Shown one piece after another: positions 10,967 through 22,320 of a stretch of 64,000 nt of DNA. Made by a program: the position numbers and the translations under genes. How positions within the stretch are numbered: position 1 is the first letter of the stretch; every line of letters starts with the position of its first letter. Under the pieces are notes generated by a model. The model was given only the letters and a program-made list of their open reading frames with translations. It made no database searches and was not told where the DNA came from. The DNA is from Diphasiastrum complanatum (taxonomy: Eukaryota; Streptophyta; Lycopodiopsida; Lycopodiales; Lycopodiaceae). The DNA lies in assembly GCA_029204225.1 (NCBI GenBank), contig CM055092.1, positions 44,762,087-44,826,086 on the forward strand, in the 5' to 3' direction.

Positions 10967-11796
10967 ATGGATCCATCTTCTAGTTCATCTCTCATTGACA
11001 AACTCAATGGAGATAACTACCATATCTGAAAATTCAAGATGGAGGTTATACTTCTAGCCAAAGAATTGTGAGACATCATTGATGGCATAGAGCTCAAACC
11101 AGAAGGTGATACAGCCATCATCACCAAGTGGAGACTGAGAGATGACAAAGCATTTGCCATGATCACCCTCAACATCAAGGATACTCAGATTAGTCACATA
11201 CGTACTGCTCAGATTGCTAAGGATGCATGGCTGATGGGACATCCTAGCAACTCTCTACGACATCAGAGACGTTACTTCCAAGCTTCATCTTAGGAAGAAT
11301 GTCTGATGCAAATAGTGTTTCGAGTCATCTCAACACCTTCAAAAATGTTATGGAGCAGATGACTACAACTGGCACAGTCATAGAAGATTTCGATGCACTC
11401 ATGACTCTATTATCGAGTCTACTTGAAGCCTACAAAAATTGGATAATGGCAATTTCTACCCAAGAGCACCTCACTCTATCAAGAGTAATTTCGCTGCTCC
11501 TACAAGAGGAGATCAAAAGATCAGCATCCTCCTCAGGCTCAGGATCAGATCCTCAAGCTCTATATTCGAAAAATCAGAAGTTTAGATCCAAGAGATCTAC
11601 AAAGTTAGGCTATACTGACAAGAAGAGCAACATGCAGTTTGGACCAAATTTCGGTTCAGGATCGAATTCAAGCTCTTCATCATTTCAATCAGTGCAGAAA
11701 CTTTTTTGCAAATATTGTAAGAGGACTGGCCATGAAATCAAGGACTACCGAACTTTGAAATACAACAACAAAAAGAAGAAGCAGTTCCAACAATAA
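10967..11796 (+). pseudogene. copia gag (UBN2-type) with zinc knuckle, broken
   Basis: The ATG at 10967 opens a frame MDPSSSSSLIDKLNGDNYHI, typical of a copia gag N-terminus. TGA then stands where Trp is expected (after NYHI, and again after LLAKEL). The continuous part 11299-11796 gives 165 residues with LTLSRVISLLLQEEIKRS and a CCHC knuckle whose last cysteine is Tyr (CKYCKRTGHEIKDY). Three of these losses are consistent with single G-to-A changes. Gag would package element RNA. Nothing of protease or pol follows, so the element is truncated soon after 11796. Confidence 0.85.
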
Positions 11797-12736
11797 GCAC
11801 GCATTGCTACAACCAGTCACTCAATTAACTTGTTGTAGCCACTCTCTCCACTCCAACGTCTTGGGTGCTATAGTAGGTAGCCTACCTCTCCATGATAAAT
11901 ATGTAGTACATAGTAGATTAGAAGATAAAGATTTTTGGGAATTCAAGAGAATTAACATATATGAAAGCCTTTCTTTTATTCAGTAGAATACCTCCACATG
12001 AGCAAAACTTGAGCTCACGAATATTATGTAGGACATGGTGGTTTAAATAAATAGCGAGGTGGTGAGAAGAAGGAAGAAAAAAGGCCTTCATCATCTATAT
12101 ATATATCCATGTATCCATCTGCATACAATTCCTTCTATTTTGGTAGAATTGAGCAAGTTTTTGCTCTGGATTCTTCTTCTATATTGATGCTTCCTCCTTG
12201 CAAGCATAGTTAAGAATTATTGTTGCCTATTCCTTGTTTTGGATCACCCACATTTTGAAAAGCTATGGTGTTGTATGTCTATTTATCAATTACATGCTTT
12301 GTTGCATTGATTGTAGTATATGATGTGGATTGCCTTTAGGCTTTTGCTGAAGAGCTTGTTTGGGATGTAATTGAAAAGAAACTCACACAATAGGCATTAC
12401 ACAAGGGAAGCCCCAAGGTCATGGAAATTTCACTCTGGTTTGGACCTTGCCATTGGTAATGGCCCTCCCATAATGTAAGGCCCTTGTGCTAGCGCCTTGA
12501 CCCCACCTCAAGCTTTGGAAGTTCCCAATCCTTTCACTTGTGTCATGTGTTTAGGCAACACAATTTGCATTTACGCAGTCGCCCCAGTTAAGAGTTAAGA
12601 ATTAGATATGCAACATCAAGCATTCACCATAAGCAATCACCACAAGAAGGCGGAAGAAGAACACGCACTGTCACTCTATCACACTAACCCCTAGATAATG
12701 TAAAAATGTAAAAATAAACCCTGAACCCCTGATAGA
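11797..12736. other. gene-free stretch between two copia elements
   Basis: No coding domain is seen. The right part probably holds the distal portion of the minus-strand LTR that ends at 12856, but its outer edge cannot be fixed. Confidence 0.35.
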
Positions 12737-12856
12737 GAGAGAAAACCTACGAGTAGACTAATAGACTAGCCTACGGCTAATGACAGCTGGTCACAGCTGT
12801 CAACATTAATGTACCTCGTAAATAGTAACAATGAAGTTTATCATTGATTTCTAACA
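12737..12856 (-). repeat. copia LTR, 5' part (3' LTR of the 12.9-15.8 kb element)
   Basis: In element orientation this starts TGTTAGAAATCAATGA and is preceded by a purine tract (CATTGAGGGAGAG, 12857-12869). The 120 bp are nearly identical to the plus-oriented fragment 56627-56747. It contains a perfect hairpin, GACAGCTG-gtca-CAGCTGTC (12782-12801). The LTR likely continues left, but there is no second copy to set its end. Confidence 0.7.
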
Positions 12857-12869
12857 CTCTCCCTCAATG
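12857..12869 (-). other. polypurine tract
   Basis: The minus strand reads CATTGAGGGAGAG, joined directly to the LTR start TGTTAG. This is the expected place for the plus-strand primer of a copia element. Confidence 0.65.
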
Positions 12870-12927
12870 ATAAAATTACATTCTTCTATTCCTAATAGAG
12901 TACGATACCTCTCAAATTTACATCTAC

Positions 12928-13330
12928 CTAATGACTTAGTAAAAATATCTGCCATTTGATCTTCAGATTTACAAAAAACAAGATCAATGGTCCATCAAGA
13001 ATTTTCTCTCGAACAAAATGGTAGTGTATTTCGATGTGCTTGGTTTGAGCATGTAGAACTGGATTTTTGACAAGGTGAATGCAACTTTGATTATCGCAAG
13101 ATATAGTAGTCGCATCCACCTGTGATTGACCTAAATCCACAAGCAATCTTCGTAACCATATCGCTTCTTGTGTAGCATTGCTGAGTGCTCGATATTCAGT
13201 TTCCGTCGATGATAAGCCTATTGTAGGTTGCTTTTTACTGTTCCATGAAATTGCAGCTGTACCATAACTGAATGTATGACCACTGGTAGATCTTCTGTCA
13301 TCAATATTACCTGCCCAATCGGCATCTGTC
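12928..13330 (-). pseudogene. copia RNase H domain (end of pol)
   Basis: Pieces in order on the minus strand: DADWAGNIDDRRSTSG, SSTETEYRAL, ISCDNQSCIHL and KHIEIHYHFVREKI. These are the standard copia RNase H blocks, with the Asp, Glu and Asp positions retained. RNase H would degrade the RNA of the RNA:DNA hybrid. The domain follows the RT at 13330-14333 after one stop, and sits next to the PPT and LTR, the normal end of a copia polyprotein. Confidence 0.8.
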
Positions 13331-14333
13331 TAACCTACCAATATTGGCGCTTCAGACTGATCATATTTCAAACCAAAATTTTGTCCCTCGAATGTATCTG
13401 AGAATACGTTTAGCAGACTTCCAATGTGCTTGACTAGGATCTTGCATAAATTGACTAACAACACCAACAACATAAGAAATATCAGGTCATGTGTGTGCAA
13501 ATAAATCAAACTACCCACCAGCTGTCTATACAAATAAATATCCACTTTCTCAGATTCATCATATGTAGTAACCTTCATATTGACATCCGTAGGTGTACTC
13601 AAAGGCTTACAATCCTGCATATTGAACTTATAAAGCAAATCTTGTGTATATTTGCCTTGTGTAAGAAAGACCATGTCTTCCTTTTGCCATACTTCAATGC
13701 CAAGACAATAGTGCATAAATCCTAGATCACTCATGTCAAAAGCATTGGAAAGATCTGATTTTATTTCATCAATTAAGCTCTCATTACTTCCTATAATAAT
13801 CAAATCATCCACGTACAACACAATGAACACTATATCTGAGTCTTGCCTTAGAATGTAAAGATTAGAATCAGCATCACTCTTTACCATTCCCTTTCGCTTG
13901 AAGTGTTCATCAATGCAAGAGTACCACGCCCGTGGTGCTTGCTTCAATCCATAAATGGCTTTGTTGAGCTTACAAATGAGATGCTCTCTCCCTGGCTCAA
14001 CAAATCCTTGAGGTTGTACTAAGTACACCTCTTCATCCAGCACTCCATTAAGAAAAACAGATTTAACGTCCATTTGCTGGATCTTCCAACCATAGAAAAC
14101 AGACTAGCAATGATAGAACGTATAGTTACCATCTTAGCTACAGGTGCGAAGGTTTCCTCAAAATCAATACCTTCTTGCTGCTCAAATCCTCTCGCAACCA
14201 ACCGTGCTTTGTACTTGTTGAGTTGCCCATCAGCTCCATATTTGATCTTGTATATCCATTTGCAAGTGATAGGCGTCTTACCATCAGGTAGCTCAACCAA
14301 GTTCCACGTCCTATTTTTCGTTATAGCTTCCAT
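13330..14333 (-). pseudogene. copia reverse transcriptase, largely intact
   Basis: Two overlapping frames (14019-14333 and 13330-14073) cover the whole RT. The start has WKWIYKIKYGADG-like sequence and ARLVARGFEQQEGIDFEETF. The middle has MDVKSVFLNG, YLVQPQGFVEPG and LNKAIYGLKQAPRAWY. The active site is LYVDDLIIIGSN, with both catalytic Asp residues kept. One frameshift near 14050 separates the two parts. This is the best-preserved pol gene in the window. RT would copy element RNA to cDNA in cytoplasmic particles. It lies between integrase (right) and RNase H (left), as in Ty1/copia. Confidence 0.9.
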
Positions 14334-15482
14334 TTATGTTTCCATAGCTTCACGCCACTCCTTGTGCTCCTTTGCTTTATCAAAAGTTTTTGGTTCTTGA
14401 GGCTTGAGCACAGAACTCATTAAGGCTAGATTCATCTCTAATCTTGCAGGAGGTTTTCGATTTTTACTTGATCTTCTAAGCTCTCCCTGCTTACTTGATT
14501 CGGGAGTATCTCTCTTATTAGCATCACTTGTTACTGCCAAGTACCACTTAGGCACTCTCCTAGGAATCTCATTATTGACCCTGTCTTTTTCCATTGGCTC
14601 TTCCATATCGACACCAACTTCTTCCTTCACTTGCACTTTAGCTTTATCATCAAATGGATCAATTGTCAATTTTATTTGGTCATTTTGACCCATCTCATCA
14701 AAAGTAGCATCTCCAGAAATCACGATCTTTTGTGCATCTGTGTCATACATCCTGTATGCCTTGGCTCTTTCATCATATCCAAGGAAAATACACTTAACAG
14801 CTTTTGCATCCAGCTTCTTTCGTTTTTCATCAGGTACATGGGCATAAGCATCACAACCAAATACTCGTAAACGAGAAACATTAGGTTTCTTTCCAGTAAA
14901 AGCTTCGTAAGGTGTCTAACCCTCCACGGACTTCGTAGGACACCAATTCAAGATATGAGTAGCTGTGTTGCATGCTTCTGCCCAAAAAGTATTTGGCAAA
15001 CCCTTGCTCTTAAGCATTGCCCTAGCCATCTCCACAATGGATCTGTTTTTCCATTCTGCAACCCGTTTTGTAGTGGTGAATAGGGTGTAGTGGTTTGTCT
15101 CTTGATCCCCTGATCCTTGCAAAAGTTTATAAACTCTGTTGAAACATTACTCACCGCCACCATCTGATCTGAGGGTCTTAATATAACAACCTGTTTGTTT
15201 TTCAACTAGAGCCTTGAACTCTCTAAACTTGAAAAAAGCATCAGATTTCTTGCTTATGAAATAAATCCAGATATGTCTACAATAGTCATCAATGAATGTG
15301 ATGAAATAGTAACAACCACTAATGGACCTAGTTTGTATTGGTCCACACAGATCACTATGAACAAGATCAAGAATGTCATTGGCTCTTCTTGCTCCATCTT
15401 TGGGAAATCTCTCTCTATGTTGTTTTCCCAAAATGCAACCCTCAAATTTTTCCTTCAAAAGAGATATCAGGCAATCCAACAA
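14334..15482 (-). pseudogene. copia integrase core and C-terminal linker
   Basis: The order is right to left. The core begins with DLVHSDLCGPIQTRS and TFIDDYCRHIWIYF (first catalytic Asp), then LRSDGGGE (second Asp). Near 15060 a frameshift divides the part with the catalytic Glu (VAEWKNRSIVEMARAM). A TAG stop follows VEG, where TPYEAFTGKKP should continue. The conserved C-terminal blocks VSRLRVFGCDAYAHVP and KCIFLGYDERAKAYR lie in 14750-14900. 14334-14750 is the variable acidic linker before RT. Integrase would insert the cDNA; here it is split across at least three frames. Confidence 0.85.
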
Positions 15483-15789
15483 CTAGATTATCTCTTTTAA
15501 GAATTTGCAAGCTTTGAGCACTGATATGACCAAACCTTTGATGCCAAAGATCACTTCGACTATCAACAATGCTTACCATAGCTTGAGTAAAAGATCTCGC
15601 ATTCAATTTGTAGAGTCGATTTATAATGGACCCATTTTGAGTTCTAATATCCCCTAATGTCTAATATCATGTATGGGCTTGTAATAGCCGGAATCGGTTA
15701 GAAGAACCTCACTAAAATCTTTTAATATGCCTCCACTGCAAATCTGGTGACTATCTTTGGCACCTGTGTTTGACATTGACGTGCGTGGC
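15483..15789 (-). pseudogene. copia pre-integrase region and uncertain protease remnant
   Basis: The minus strand gives LWHQRFGHI and LQIL-type pre-integrase sequence around 15490-15560. Upstream is a frame beginning MSNTGAKDSHQIC near 15780. The latter sits where a protease would be but lacks a clear DSG/DTG motif. Gag and the 5' LTR are missing, so the element is truncated at about 15.8 kb. Confidence 0.55.
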
Positions 15790-16060
15790 GATGTGGAACC
15801 GTGAGGCCGTAAAGAAAGAAAGAGAATGGAGTGTGAAAAAGGATAGGGAGAGGAGAATGGGCGAAAAAGTGAGAAATTTTTTTGGCAACAAATTAGTAAC
15901 GAAAGAGGGGGAAAATAGAGATGATGAATGTACAAATATAGGGAGAAAAATATAAGAGAAAATAAGAAAGGAAAAATGAAAAGAATGGGAAAAAACAAGG
16001 AAATAAAAGTGAGTCCTTGAATGTTTTTTTTTGGACTTCTTTTTCTTTTGTTTTTTTTAC
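15790..16060. repeat. purine/pyrimidine-biased low-complexity tract
   Basis: A long purine-rich plus strand (AGAAAGAGAATGG, GAGAGGAG and similar) ending in T-rich runs. The Phe/Leu/Ser-rich frame on the minus strand (15654-16124) is a by-product. Confidence 0.5.
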
Positions 16061-16499
16061 ACAAAGGATGGATTAGCAAATCATTGAGCCTGTTTGATCT
16101 GTTTGCCCTTTTTGTCTTTGGCATCTCGGATTTGTCAATGGGTCGTAGCGACCAATCGGACGAAATGGGACCACAATGAGCTGTGCGTTAAGGATTGCAA
16201 GCGGATTGGGCTTAATGTTGAGTGCATGTTGCCCATATAGCCTCTTATATACCATCGTTCCAACCTTGCTATCCATTTGAGCAAAATGTTTGATTGCTAG
16301 TTTTATTGAAAGTCAGCGTCCCATGTACGCAACATCACCTCATTCTTGTTAAGATAAATGGTTTCAATGCCAAGGAACGTGCAATTAAGCTTTAATTTTA
16401 AGCAAATAAAGAATAAGCAAAAATATGTCAAACAACATTAACTTCTAAATTGACAAGCAACAAGCAAAAGCCTAAAAAATGATCAAAGGACTATTAAGT

Positions 16500-17230
16500 A
16501 AATGTTTACAAATGAGGAGAGTGTCGCTTTTGTAGTGCTATACAAAGATGATCTAGTTATTACTGGAAATAATTAAAATTTTATCAAAGCCAATTTGTGC
16601 AAACAGTTTGAATTGATGACTTTATATCTCATGCATTTTGGTTTAGAAGTATGACAAAATAAAGATGCAATCAGTCTTTACAAAGCAAATATGCTAATGA
16701 AATTTTGAAGAGATTTTAGATGTTTGATTCCAAGCCATTGGGTATATCTAGTGGGGTGAGTAAGAAATTGTCACATATTGATGATAGAAGTCCAATTGAC
16801 AATACACAGTTTCATCAACTAGTTGGAAGTCTTATTTTTACCACCACATGACCAGACATTTTCTATGTTATAAGCTTGGTCAATAAATTGATGGCCGTGC
16901 AAAGGGTAAATCATTAAAAGCTAGGAAATAGAACTATGAGATATACTAAGGAAATATCTGGTGATGGTTTGGTTTATACAACACAAGATGGTTTGCCAAA
17001 ACTGTAGGGTTATGTGGATGCTGACTGGACTTGTAATTTCTCTACAAACCATAACAATGATCTAAACAAATCATAAAGATTTGGTAAGCATTAGAGTTTG
17101 CAAATGAAAGAGATGACTAGCATAGAATTCAGATTTGCAAAATCAATGGCCAATTCTTACAATCTTGGCAAATGCTCCATTGACACATAATTTCTGGGCA
17201 AAACACATTCAAATGAACCTAAAAATGTGG
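16500..17230 (+). pseudogene. decayed copia RT C-terminus / RNase H relic
   Basis: Across frames I can follow LYKDDLVITGNN (from YVDDL; the first active-site neighbour changed), LMTLYLMHFGLEV, SLYKANM, PLGISSGV-like and HQLVGSLIF-like pieces. Further on are LANAPLTHNFWA-like and YVDADWT-like blocks. The order matches copia RT palm, connection and RNase H. Stops and frameshifts occur every few dozen codons. No LTR is visible. It is on the opposite strand to the neighbouring copia pol at 13.3-15.8 kb, so it is an independent, older insertion. Confidence 0.65.
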
Positions 17231-17839
17231 TATTGTACATTGATCTAATGCACAAAATAAATTTTAAGATGATGGCAAAACAAGCATAAATTAACCAATC
17301 AACTCGGTCTTGAACTCCAAAGTCTCAAATTGTTCTCTTTCCAAGTAAAATATTATGTATCATCTCCAACCTTTGATGGATCATCTCAAATATGAAGATT
17401 AGGTTTACAAGAATTTAGGTACAACCATAAACCTAACATCTAATGCCCTAATGATGAAATTTCACCTAATCCATAAATGAATTTAAAAGCCACATGGCTA
17501 GTCACAAATTCCTCAAATATCTCCTAAAAAGTAGGATCTCACTGATTTGACACATGCAAGCCACCAATGAGGTAGATGGATAAGTCATTTCATAACCATT
17601 CAACATCAATTTATAATCTCCGATTGCTCATCTGAAAATGAGTGGTAAGTAGTCCCCATCAAAAGTTCAATATCTAGGATACACACTTATTATGAAGTAA
17701 AATGTGTGTCATGATCGATGAGGATAACGAAGAAGACCACACAAATAAAATATTCTAATAATGTAAACGTTGATGGTTAGTACAAAAATTAAATGTAACA
17801 TTTTAAGAAAAATAATGATGCCTTTTTTTTAAGAGCATA
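17231..17839. other. gene-free stretch
   Basis: AT-rich DNA. It may include further decayed gypsy pol (integrase side of the 17.8-20.9 kb element), but I cannot identify a motif. Confidence 0.3.
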
Positions 17840-18560
17840 CACAATGGTAAGGAATTATTTTTCAAGTGTAGAATAACGTATCTCATACGCCTGCAAACGA
17901 TGAGATTTATAAGCGAAAAGGCCAACAAGGTGACAAAGAATAGCCCCCAATCGAATTAGCGCCAATCTCAAAAGAGAACATGATCAAAATTGGATGAAGC
18001 AAGAACAAGAGCTGTGACTAACAGATCTTTGACTTGATCAAATGACTCTTGGCAATCATATGCCCAAGCCAAAATAGTGTTTTTGAAGGAGAACACGTAA
18101 ATGGTAAGCAATAGTAGCAAAACTAGGAACAAAATGAGTAGCAAGGCCTAGAAGTTCTAAAAACATGTGTTACATGAACATCACGGAGGCCATTTATGTA
18201 TACTAGAAACCTTGCTTGATCGACATGAGTCAAGCCACAGAAATCACAAATCCATGAATTTCATATACAACAAAAGTACACTTGGATCATATACTCGATG
18301 GGTCGACAATAAAACCAAAAACTGAAGATAATTGAGATGAAAGGTCATGGTTAAATACAAGAATAGCATTGAAATAAACCAAGACGCAAACTCCAATAAC
18401 AGACCAAAAACTATTATTCCAAACATTTTGAAAATTAGTATGGTCATTAGAAATATCAAAGGGTAAAATTTGAAACTCATATAAACCAAAAGAAGTACGA
18501 AAAATAGTCGTATGTTTATTCCCATGACAAATACAAATTCGATGATAACCAAGAGGAAAA
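17840..18560 (-). pseudogene. decayed gypsy RT and RNase H
   Basis: On the minus strand 18240-18552 reads in RT order: FKTTIRTSFGLYEFQILPF, then LVYFNAILVFNHDL. The last corresponds to the gypsy F-x-D-D-I-L-V-Y active site with the Asp pair lost (YFNA). Further left (17840-17930) is HRLQAYEIRYSTLEK followed by a stop and FLTIVYALK. This matches the gypsy RNase H block usually written near 'YSTLEKE-LAIV-AL'. Frameshifts are frequent. It is non-functional. Confidence 0.7.
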
Positions 18561-19889
18561 TTATTTAAGAAAAGAAAAGGTTATATCCAGCTATTATAGT
18601 TAAAAATAGCATCCATGTGAGGAATGAGATATTGATTATGAATGATAAAGTGCTTAACAACACAATAATTCAATATAGAAACATTTAGAACCATCTCTCT
18701 TATCGAATAGGAGAACGGGAGCACCAAAGGACTCTAACTAGGAGTAATAAGGTCTCAACTTGTCTTTGTCTAGTCATGCGAGAAAGAGCACATGAAGCAC
18801 CAGGAATTAAATCAATACGATGATGATATTCTAACATGGAGGTAAAAATGAAAGCTCAAAAAAACAAACATGTTAATATTTTTGTAATAAAACCTCAACT
18901 AGTAAGGGAATAGTAGAAGATGATGCACTAGAAGACATAGTATGAAAATGTAATAAAGTTGTCCCATGAGCTTTGAGTACGGACACAAACTATTTAGCAA
19001 ACATCGGAGAAAAAGCAAGCTGTAGAATCGATACCATAAAAGGTATGAGTGATATCATGAATAATAAAGACTCTAGTTTAAAGAATTGAAAGTAATATCA
19101 CCTAAGGAAACAAACCAATCAACCTCTATGATGATATCATTACGCTCAATGAAAATGATATGAAAATCAGCCTGTCCAATAAAATCACCTATGCAATAAG
19201 GAAAAGTAGAAAACATAAGAACATGAACTGAATAGGAGTGGCACAAGTATGTGATACAATACATGTGCCAAGAAAAAAATGTATACTACTAGGCCAACAA
19301 GAACAGACCGTGGTTGCCAACCCAAGTGGCGTAGGTAAGGTGAGTAACACATTCCTGTGAGATAGAGAAGATCAGGAAGGATGGGTTCTTCATTAAGATT
19401 TAAGAAAAATCTTAGATTCAAAATCCTCATAGTCATTAGCTGAATGAAAATGAACAACTCGTTGAGAAGATGGCTGCATGCAATTTTTGAAGTGTGGTAC
19501 AAACTTTTATACTTAAAACAAAGCTTTTTGAGACAGATTTCATACATCTCTTCATCAACGATGAAAAACAACAAGACGAGATGAAGAGGAAGAACGAGGA
19601 GTATATTGGTAACAGTAGAAGAAGCTATAACAAAAAAATGAACGAGGTGGTGGAGAAAAACATGGGTGTGGTGGCAACTAATGAAAATATTAGAGTATTA
19701 GCAACTGACATGGCTTGAGATAAAGATGTAGGATGAAGAAAAACAACAACATAACGAATGACTCTTTTAAGGCCAGAAACATATCTAGAAATAGTCTCAT
19801 CCACAAATGATTTAGAAAAAAAATAAGAAAATTCAACAAAACATTCACCATAATCAAGTACAATACACGTTTGTTGAAGTGTGTGAAAA
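18561..19889 (-). pseudogene. decayed gypsy pol, N-terminal RT and protease region
   Basis: Around 18650-18760 the minus strand gives LRPYYS, a stop, then ESFGAPVLLFDKRDGS, the conserved gypsy RT start. 19073-19264 and 19185-19574 are open but strongly altered frames in the protease-gag interval; no active-site Asp can be assigned. The strand and order fit a single minus-strand gypsy insertion between 17.8 and 20.9 kb. Confidence 0.55.
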
Positions 19890-20880
19890 AAAATCTTGTC
19901 GAGTGATACACCAAGTAGGATCGCTCATGGCTTGACAAAGAGCAATGGTAAATGTAGCCCACGCAACATTAGTGGGAAAGTCGAAAGTCTACATCTCGAA
20001 CTATGTACAGGCCCAACCACTAAAATGTATGGCTATAAGTTGAACTTATTGAGTAGGACTATGCGGTGTCAAATAAAAGTAGGTCTCCATTTTATGGAGC
20101 AAATTAGCATGCTCGTTGTCATTTGAAAAACCACTATAAAGGATTAGCTAAACTTTATCACGAAAATCACGCAATACAATGTTAGAAGCGGGTGGCATTG
20201 GAGGGATAGGAATGGGTGGAACAAAAATGGATGGATTTAAGAGAGCAACTTGGAAACTTGGAAAGCATGTGGAGGAGAAGGGGTGAAAGTTGCTGCTGAG
20301 CATCAAAAGCTTGTCCAATGACAATGCTGATCTGAGAAGGGATATCAGCAACAATGTGTTGATATTATCAAGCCGAAAGAAAATAAAAAATAGGCACCGT
20401 AAAAACCAGGACTAATGCAAAAACATAAAAAAAAAGTCATGCCAAGGTGTTGGAAAAGATGGAAAATAACCAAAGTGGACGCTAGAAATAATGCTAAAAG
20501 AAAAAAAAATCAGAAATGGATGCTGGAAGGTAGCAAGAATATGTCAATATCTCTAAGTAGCGGTTCGAAATAGGTGGTATGTTGCCCTGACTCAAATTGC
20601 AGTAACAAAGAGGATGATGCAATGGCTAGAACGTAGGCCAAAACCAGGAAACAACTGCTAATGAAATGTGTGGAAATCACTTTCAAACATGGCGCTAGAA
20701 AGAATGGTAGGTACTGCCTTGGAAAACCAGCAAGTGAAGTAAAAACATACTGAGCAAACAGTTCATGATATATGCACATACAGAAATCAAGATGCGTGCT
20801 ATGCGTAGTTCAATGATATAAATGGGCAAAATAGTTTCAAAAATCACTTGCAATGAGCTCATACTAGAACAAGGTCCTCC
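19890..20880 (-). pseudogene. decayed gypsy gag
   Basis: The minus strand near 19980-20110 reads HKMETYFYLT...SPTQ, a stop, VQLIAIHFSGWACT, a stop and FEM. This is the capsid-like motif of plant gypsy Gag (usually with AL-WF at the end). Upstream (20148-20354) a proline-rich stretch, PPIPIPPMPPAS, precedes it. Two TAG stops replace Trp/Gln codons. No zinc knuckle is evident and no LTR edge is recognisable to the right. Confidence 0.65.
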
Positions 20881-21694
20881 CAATTGAAGTACAGAAGTAA
20901 ATTAACAAACCTGAACATGCATGATGAAGGAAGCAACTGCAGTCGTGAAACCTAGTTTAAGCAAAAATGAAAGGGTCGATTTTGAATAAAATCCTGCACC
21001 GAAGCTGACTGCATCCTCTTGAGATTCTTGCCAGCTTTGATTGTGCATCTGGAACTGACTTGCATTAGGTCCTTGCAGACGTCATTGCTTGAGCGCCTTA
21101 AGCACTTTATGTATGGCACCTTTACCAGCTAAGTCTGACTAAAACGTACAACTGTTAAGAATGTTCAATTGCAATAGACTTATATTCACATTTACAATCA
21201 AATCACAACATAATTACAGGATCAAGATACTCGAGGTCTATTACACTTTTTTATTTATCTATGCGAGCAGTTGGTGGTATGGCAAGCTTTACCAGATGAT
21301 CTCTATTTGAACCTTGAATATAGTCAGGGCCCAAAAGCTTCAGTATACTGTTATATCAACATAACTTGAAAATATTTTTCTGCCATCGTAGCAAGGGATG
21401 CATTTCTCATTTGATATCTTCATCCAAGTTACAGCCAGCCGGTCTGTGCTACTTCATTGTAACTTCAGTATTGCATTGAGCTCAAGTGATGAAACATGAA
21501 GTTTCCTTGCTTTTTCGGGGAAAGCTGGACTTATTTAATTTGCTTTGCACTTTGTGCTAGCCTTAGTCATAGCACCTTGATTATCCAAGCCTGGCCTGTA
21601 CTGATCCAGCAGAGAGAGCAAAGCAGCTTCTCTCCATGACCCTGATTGTCTGGCTAGATCTAATGAAAAAAAAAACCCAGAGGCCGACGCTTAG
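20881..21694. other. gene-free stretch
   Basis: Presumed leader/LTR side of the gypsy element at left, then unassigned AT-rich DNA. No domain or PBS is visible. Confidence 0.3.
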
Positions 21695-21886
21695 CATAAC
21701 TTACATTTGCACATGTTGCTAAAAGCAGCATTGGTGATGCCAAGAAAAAATTAGGCAGCTGCTTCCAATGAAAATGGTTTAAAAAGCCCACATAACTTAC
21801 ATTTGCACATGTTGCTAAAAGCAGCATTGGTGATGCCAAGAAAAAATTAGGCAGCTGCTTCCAATGAAAATAGTTTAAAAAGCCCA
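21695..21886. repeat. 96-bp tandem duplication (2 copies)
   Basis: 21695-21790 and 21791-21886 are almost identical, both starting CATAACTTACATTTGC; the only clear change is ATGGTTT to ATAGTTT. The unit is 32 codons, so the minus-strand frame 21660-22106 stays open through it, but that protein has no recognised domain. Near-identity implies a recent duplication. Confidence 0.9.
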
Positions 21887-21956
21887 CATTCCTGCCAAAG
21901 AAATTATTAAAAGTTAGTACAGTGGAGAAAAATCTTACAAAAAAAAAACACTTGCG

Positions 21957-22062
21957 TGTGAATTTTGATAGTGAGGTGAAATGAACAAAATTTTGGGCAA
22001 AGTTGGAAACTTGCCCCTTTAGATCTTTGTTAACGCTTTTCACCTCACTATCAAAATTCACA
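21957..22062. mobile_element. 106-bp MITE-like element with perfect 25-bp terminal inverted repeats
   Basis: The left arm 21957-21981 (TGTGAATTTTGATAGTGAGG...) and right arm 22038-22062 are exact reverse complements over 25 bp. The 56-bp loop includes TTTTGGGCAAAGTTGGAAAC. A second partial copy lies at 22234-22320 in reverse orientation, showing this is a multi-copy unit. No TSD could be assigned, so the superfamily is unknown. Confidence 0.75.
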
Positions 22063-22233
22063 TTTTTTATTGCAAAAATTGATTGATTGTCGGAAACAAT
22101 ATTCAATAGTGTGGGTGTTTGAGAAATGTGCCAATAGTTTAATCGTTGATACTAGTTTTGCAAAGAAGGGCTATTGTAGCATAGAGTGCTAAGAAGTAAC
22201 CGTTGCATGACTAGAAATCTAGAGATCCAGTTG

Positions 22234-22320
22234 GAATTTTGATAGTGAGGTGAAAGGAAGAAACCTTAACAACGATCTCAAAGGACAAGTTTCAAACTTT
22301 GCCCAAAATTTTAATTTTGT
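22234..22320. mobile_element. second, truncated copy of the 106-bp MITE-like element (reverse orientation)
   Basis: Begins GAATTTTGATAGTGAGGTGAAA. It then follows the reverse complement of the first copy through TTAACAAcGATCT, GACAAGTTTC and AAACTTTGCCCAAAATTTT, with mismatches. The far TIR is missing. Confidence 0.7.

Noticed and set aside
15654-16124. 156-aa ORF with Phe/Leu/Ser runs as a membrane protein
   Set aside because: Most of it is the complement of a purine-rich low-complexity tract; only its C-terminal end may be copia-derived.
18244-18552. Possible multi-pass membrane protein (hydrophobic ORF)
   Set aside because: The same frame aligns with gypsy RT blocks (QILPF, LVYFNAILVF); hydrophobicity comes from RT and base bias.
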